Below, piece after piece: positions 15,161 through 17,535 of a stretch of 17,535 bases of DNA; within the stretch, counting starts at the first letter, position 1; the number at the start of each line of letters is the position of its first letter. Made by a program: the position numbers and the translations under genes. The notes beneath the pieces were generated by a model, which was not told where the DNA came from, searched no databases, and saw nothing but the letters and a program-made list of their open reading frames with translations. The stretch comes from Actinomycetota bacterium (GTDB lineage: Bacteria; Actinomycetota; Actinomycetes; S36-B12), in contig JAQCBM010000013.1 in assembly GCA_027729865.1 (NCBI GenBank), positions 1 to 17,535 of the forward strand. The letters run 5' to 3'.

Positions 15161-15480
15161 GACGAAACTCCTACTCCTGATTCCTGCGGCAGACCGGCTG
15201 CACGCCAAGCCGCAATTCCTCCATTGACGTTATATGCGTCCACACCATGACGGGACAGATAATCGGCAACTTGCCAGCTACGGTTCCCTGATTCGCAGAC
15301 GACCCACACCGGTCGACTGCCGCGGATGTCGTCGATTCGCAGGGGCACCAAGGCCATCGCGATGTTCTCGACTCCTGGGATGTGGCCGCTAGTGAATTCG
15401 AAGCGTTCACGTACGTCGATGATCCGCTCGCCGCGTTGGTGCGCTGCGGCCAGATCCTCAACCGAAAGGGTGGTAACCAT
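15157..15480 (-). CDS. Single-domain rhodanese (sulfurtransferase)
   Basis: This 107-residue protein forms one rhodanese domain, IDVRERFEFTSGHIPGVENI followed by the active-site loop CESGNR with C62 as the persulfide-carrying Cys and R67 closing the loop. GlpE-like enzymes of this size pass sulfane sulfur between thiols. It is co-transcribed with the CstB-like gene (ATGA overlap), so it probably feeds or receives persulfide in the same detoxification route. ATG 15480 has AGGAAGG at 15485-15491. The in-frame GTG at 15537 lies between the predicted -10 and the transcription start and is rejected. Expression is probably controlled by the dyad at 15544-15559. Confidence 0.9.
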   Translation of the reverse strand: MVTTLSVEDLAAAHQRGERIIDVRERFEFTSGHIPGVENIAMALVPLRIDDIRGSRPVWVVCESGNRSWQVADYLSRHGVDAYNVNGGIAAWRAAGLPQESGVGVSS

Positions 15481-15537
15481 GCTGCCTTCCTGTTCCATCG
15501 GTGGATGCACGGGCTGTTGTGGTGCCGTGCGACTCAC

Positions 15538-15567
15538 AGACTAATACCCCCGGGGGTATCAAGTCCA
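15538..15567 (-). promoter_or_regulatory. Promoter of the rhodanese/cstB-like operon
   Basis: On the minus strand TGGACT (15567-15562; 4 of 6 match to TTGACA) is followed, after 18 nt, by TAGTCT (15543-15538; TANNNT). The predicted start, near 15531, gives a leader of about 50 nt with an AGGAAGG before ATG 15480. The entire operator dyad fits inside the spacer. Confidence 0.55.
15544..15559. promoter_or_regulatory. CsoR/CstR-type operator dyad
   Basis: ATACCCCCGGGGGTAT is a perfect 16-bp palindrome with the AT-flanked C-run/G-run layout of CsoR/RcnR/CstR-family operators. It fills the -35/-10 spacer of the rhodanese/cstB-like promoter, so binding would block RNA polymerase. No CsoR-family gene is in the window. 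Persulfide-sensing CstR is the best guess from the regulated genes; a copper-type CsoR is the alternative. Confidence 0.7.
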
Positions 15568-15581
15568 GCCATTTCGCGGAT

Positions 15582-15593
15582 TTGTCCGGACAA
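15582..15593. repeat. 12-bp perfect palindrome in the divergent intergenic region
   Basis: TTGTCCGGACAA lies 15 bp upstream of the -35 of the rhodanese operon and about 54 bp from the -35 of the small-protein gene. It is a candidate binding site for an unidentified dimeric regulator. Confidence 0.35.
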
Positions 15594-15646
15594 CGGCGTC
15601 GCACAGTCCCTTCTTTGTGAATTCGCGCACAATCGGGGGGTTTTGT

Positions 15647-15675
15647 TTGGCAATCCAACAAATATGCGACATAAT
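15647..15675 (+). promoter_or_regulatory. Promoter of the 53-residue protein gene
   Basis: TTGGCA (15647-15652; 5 of 6 match to TTGACA), a 17-nt spacer, and CATAAT (15670-15675; 5 of 6 match to TATAAT). The predicted start, near 15682, gives a leader of about 50 nt. This is the most canonical sigma-70 promoter in the window. Confidence 0.6.
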
Positions 15676-15716
15676 CGTTACGCGCCCGGGAGACCCCCGA
15701 GCCACGAGCAAAGAAA

Positions 15717-15731
15717 AGGGAGTGACCCTCC
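15717..15731 (+). promoter_or_regulatory. Ribosome site of the small protein, possibly masked by a short hairpin
   Basis: GGGAG (15718-15722) sits 9 nt before ATG 15732. The following CCCTCC can pair with it in two registers, AGGG/CCCT or GGAG/CTCC, each with a 5-nt loop. The stem is only 4 bp, so masking would be weak unless stabilised. Confidence 0.4.
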
Positions 15732-15893
15732 ATGAAGCAACTCGGAAGCATCTTCGGCTCCGTATTCGGACGTATGGACTCCGAGACCGCCGCGCGTAAG
15801 GAGATCTACCGCGAGTGGGATCGCCAGCGCCGTAACGCGATGGGCCCGACCGACCTGGCTGAGATCGACGCGATCTTCTCCCGCGCCCTCTAG
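15732..15893 (+). CDS. Small protein of 53 residues, unknown function
   Basis: The frame reads MKQLGSIFGSVFGRMDSET, then a charged stretch with ARKEIYREWDRQRRN, and ends GPTDLAEIDAIFSRAL. A short amphipathic N-terminus (LGSIFGSVFG) is followed by a basic helix and an acidic C-terminal helix. I do not recognise a named family; the EWDRQRR and EIDAIFSRAL segments look like conserved motifs rather than random translation. Support for a real gene is a near-consensus promoter at 15647-15675, a GGGAG ribosome site, strong G/C third positions and a hairpin terminator 50 nt after the stop. It stands alone, divergent from the rhodanese operon and convergent with xthA. Membrane association or RNA binding would be speculation. 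Confidence 0.75.
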   Translation: MKQLGSIFGSVFGRMDSETAARKEIYREWDRQRRNAMGPTDLAEIDAIFSRAL

Positions 15894-15942
15894 GCGCGGC
15901 TCAGCAGCCAGCAACGACTCACACACACCACTCCCCGTTGCG

Positions 15943-15994
15943 GCGGCGGTTGTGGCCGCGAAATCCACGAGATTTCGGCCACAACTAACGCCGC
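15943..15994. terminator. Long imperfect hairpin, probable bidirectional terminator
   Basis: GTTGTGGCC (15949-15957) pairs with GGCCACAAC (15977-15985). After a two-base GC bulge, GAAATC (15960-15965) pairs with GATTTC (15971-15976) around CACGA. Outside, GCGGCG (15943-15948) can pair with CGCCGC (15989-15994) past a TAA bulge. It lies between the convergent small-protein and xthA genes. No clean T tract follows on either strand, though 15995-16020 is GT-rich. Confidence 0.6.
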
Positions 15995-16018
15995 ATCGGG
16001 TTTGGTTGGGTCGGGTTT

Positions 16019-16855
16019 CTAGGCGAAGTCAGCTGTGACGGGCGCGTGGTCGCTCCACCGCTCGTCGTAACTCGGTGCCCGTCCGATCACGACCTTCGTA
16101 GCACGATCGGCGAGGCCCGGGGTAGCCGCGTGGTAGTCGATACGCCAGCCAGCGTCGTTATCGAATGCCTGCCCGCGCCAGGACCACCAGGTGTACGGAC
16201 CAGGTCCTTCGCCGCCGAACTCGCGTCCTAGGTCACGCCAGGAAGCAGCGAACCACTTATCGAGGTAGGCGCGCTCCTCCGGTAAAAACCCCGCGCTCTT
16301 GAGATTGCCCTTCCAGTTCTTGATGTCCACCTCGCGGTGCGCGATGTTCCAGTCACCGCACACGAGGGCTTCGACGCCATCCTTGCTCGCTCGTTTCACC
16401 AGCGCGCGCAGCCGTAGGTCCATGCCATCCAAGAACGCGTACTTGGCGACCTGTTTGGGAGTGTCGGCTTCTCCGGAGTGGACGTACACGCTGGCCACGG
16501 TGACCGGGCCAGAGCTGGTGTCCAAATCAACTTCGATCCAACGACCCTGCGCATTGATCGCGGTCTGTTGGAACCGATCGCGCACCTCCACCGGGGCCTT
16601 CTTCGTCAGCACCGCTACCCCAGCGCGGCCTTTCTCCGGAGCCTCAGCATGCGCCACGTGCCAGTTCGCCAGCGGCGACTCGGACAAGGCCTCATCAAGC
16701 TGGGCGCGCGTGGCGCGCACCTCCTGAAGGCAGATGGCATCTGCCTTCGCAGCGGCCAGCCAGTCCAGGCCTCCGCGCCGTTGCGCCGCTCGAATGCCAT
16801 TGACGTTGGCGGTGATGACGCGCAGCGCCGGTGAGCGACCCATGGGCCAGGACAC
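16019..16855 (-). CDS. xthA: Exodeoxyribonuclease III (AP endonuclease)
   Basis: The 278-residue protein is a complete exonuclease III of the EEP superfamily, which cuts 5' to abasic sites and degrades 3' ends in base-excision repair. Motifs in order: ITANVNGIR near 14-22, the metal-binding Glu in CLQEVRA (E45), SVYVHSGE, GDWNIAHREVDIKNWKGN with the catalytic Asp/Asn pair, WWSWRGQAFDNDAGWRIDY, and the terminal SDHAPV with the catalytic His. The start is ambiguous: GTG 16855 overlaps the upstream TAG by one base (TAGTG), while ATG 16843 is four codons on; neither has a clear Shine-Dalgarno, so coupling to the upstream gene is plausible. With the SRAP protein it is the second abasic-site enzyme in the window. 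Confidence 0.94.
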   Translation of the reverse strand: MSWPMGRSPALRVITANVNGIRAAQRRGGLDWLAAAKADAICLQEVRATRAQLDEALSESPLANWHVAHAEAPEKGRAGVAVLTKKAPVEVRDRFQQTAINAQGRWIEVDLDTSSGPVTVASVYVHSGEADTPKQVAKYAFLDGMDLRLRALVKRASKDGVEALVCGDWNIAHREVDIKNWKGNLKSAGFLPEERAYLDKWFAASWRDLGREFGGEGPGPYTWWSWRGQAFDNDAGWRIDYHAATPGLADRATKVVIGRAPSYDERWSDHAPVTADFA

Positions 16856-17535
16856 TACGTGGTGGTGATCTGGAACTCGATTCCTAGTGGTTCGTCGGTC
16901 GTCACAGGGGCGGTAAGCGAGTACCCGTAGGTGCCTTTTTGATTCAGTTCGAAGGTGAGTTCGAAGGTTCCATCGGACTTCACCTTGGTGCTGACCGGCA
17001 AGTTCTCAAGGTGCCCGGAGCCGACCTTGTCCGTGGGGACGAAGCGAGACAACTGCAGCACAGTTCCCGGCTCGATGGGCGCCGTAGCGGTCCCGCGCAG
17101 CGTTATGGGGCTACCAGCCGGCGCCCGGTTGGTGCTCAGCGTTGCCGTTCCCGGCCAAATGTTCACGTTCGGGGTCTTGGTGAATCCACCCCGGGCGAGT
17201 TGCCTACTCGTCAAGGTCACGGCATTCGCCGAACCCTTCGCGCTTGCGCTTGAATCACCCGTCACGGTGAGTTGGAATTCGAATCCGACGAATTCCGGCG
17301 AGAAACTATCTGTCTCGAAGCCCACTCGGTAGCCGTACGTGCCCACGTAACCCAACTGCATGTGCATCACGAAGCTTCCGTTGGGATTTACCGATGTGGT
17401 GATGTTCAAATCCTTGAAGGTTCCCGAACCTTGCGTGTCCGTGGGCATGAAGCGCTGCATGGTCAGCAACTGCCCGGCCGTGACGAAACTCGGCGCCTTG
17501 CCAGTGATGACGACGTCCTGCCATTGGGCGACTCG
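16855..17535 (-). CDS. Protein with tandem Ig-like repeats, C-terminal part (truncated by window edge)
   Basis: The frame is open from the right edge to a TAG at 16855-16857, giving about 226 residues of the C-terminus. It holds two copies of one module: LLTMQRFMPTDTQGSGTFKD followed later by GTYGYRVGFET, and VLQLSRFVPTDKVGSGHLEN followed later by GTYGYSLTAPV. Each ends in a GFEFQLTVT or GIEFQITTT strand. Modules are about 105-110 residues, beta-rich, cysteine-free and Thr/Ser-rich, typical of secreted or surface beta-sandwich (Ig-like) domains. I do not recognise a named family. Any signal peptide lies beyond the window. There is no C-terminal sorting motif or membrane anchor, so a secreted protein is likely. 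It is immediately followed by xthA with a one-base overlap, an unusual pairing of functions. Confidence 0.7.
   Translation of the reverse strand, partial: RVAQWQDVVITGKAPSFVTAGQLLTMQRFMPTDTQGSGTFKDLNITTSVNPNGSFVMHMQLGYVGTYGYRVGFETDSFSPEFVGFEFQLTVTGDSSASAKGSANAVTLTSRQLARGGFTKTPNVNIWPGTATLSTNRAPAGSPITLRGTATAPIEPGTVLQLSRFVPTDKVGSGHLENLPVSTKVKSDGTFELTFELNQKGTYGYSLTAPVTTDEPLGIEFQITTT

Noticed and set aside
15481..15537. GTG at 15537 as rhodanese start
   Set aside because: It lies immediately after the predicted -10, so upstream of the expected transcript start. ATG 15480 has an AGGAAGG ribosome site and starts at the domain boundary.
1..17535. tRNA, rRNA, CRISPR, insertion sequence or phage signatures
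   Set aside because: No transposase or integrase motifs, direct repeat arrays, cloverleaf sequences or terminal inverted repeats flanking genes were recognised. The window reads as ordinary chromosomal backbone.

Overview
The window is protein-dense, high-GC DNA (roughly 60 % G+C by eye) from an actinomycete-type actinobacterium. The supports are a PdtaS-type sensor kinase, a SigR/RsrA (SigH/RshA) sigma/anti-sigma pair, a TB7.3-like biotinyl protein, an actinobacterial-type histidinol phosphatase (HisN) and a fused CofG-CofH FbiC for coenzyme F420. From memory, the order pdtaS, TB7.3, rshA, sigH, SRAP protein, aroA, rsgA is also the mycobacterial Rv3220c-Rv3228c order, so bases 1-7083 are an ancestral block. 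Gene packing suggests a compact, possibly free-living genome, but genus and order cannot be read from the sequence.

Layout. 1-601 (-): N-terminal third of PdtaS, cut by the window edge. 625-2385 (+): a ThDP enzyme of the acetolactate synthase/oxalyl-CoA decarboxylase superfamily. 2386-4648 (-): a five-gene run, transcribed SRAP protein, sigR, rsrA, biotinyl protein, FlK-type hot-dog thioesterase. 4731-7083 (+): aroA and rsgA. 7090-7581 (-): small DUF2231-like membrane protein. 7643-8925 (+): hisN and a tandem-CBS protein. 8933-13489 (-): transcribed fbiC, an 'amino acid synthesis' (DUF1185) protein, an EthD-like protein and a cytochrome P450, with overlaps or very short gaps. 13667-15480 (-): a single-domain rhodanese and a CstB-like metallo-beta-lactamase/double-rhodanese persulfide-processing enzyme, behind a promoter whose spacer is a perfect CsoR/CstR-type dyad. 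15732-15893 (+): a 53-residue protein absent from simple ORF lists. 16019-16855 (-): exonuclease III. 16855-17535 (-): a partial protein with two Ig-like repeats, cut by the right edge.

Two themes recur. The first is thiol and sulfur redox control: SigR/RsrA senses thiol oxidation, and the rhodanese/CstB pair looks persulfide-regulated. The second is expression architecture. All five gene heads at short divergent junctions in the left half (pdtaS, the ThDP enzyme, aroA, the DUF2231 protein and hisN) carry a TANNNT -10 hexamer 6-7 nt before the start codon, the signature of leaderless transcription. Most operon-internal or long-leader genes instead have a Shine-Dalgarno sequence. Convergent junctions are 0-7 nt long and leave no room for a separate terminator.

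The least-described items are the fbiC-DUF1185-EthD-P450 operon, the regulated rhodanese/CstB-like unit with unusual metal-site residues, overlapping divergent -10 elements at 609-618, a start/stop-codon hairpin between aroA and rsgA, and the small protein at 15732. No tRNA, rRNA, insertion sequence or CRISPR array was recognised.
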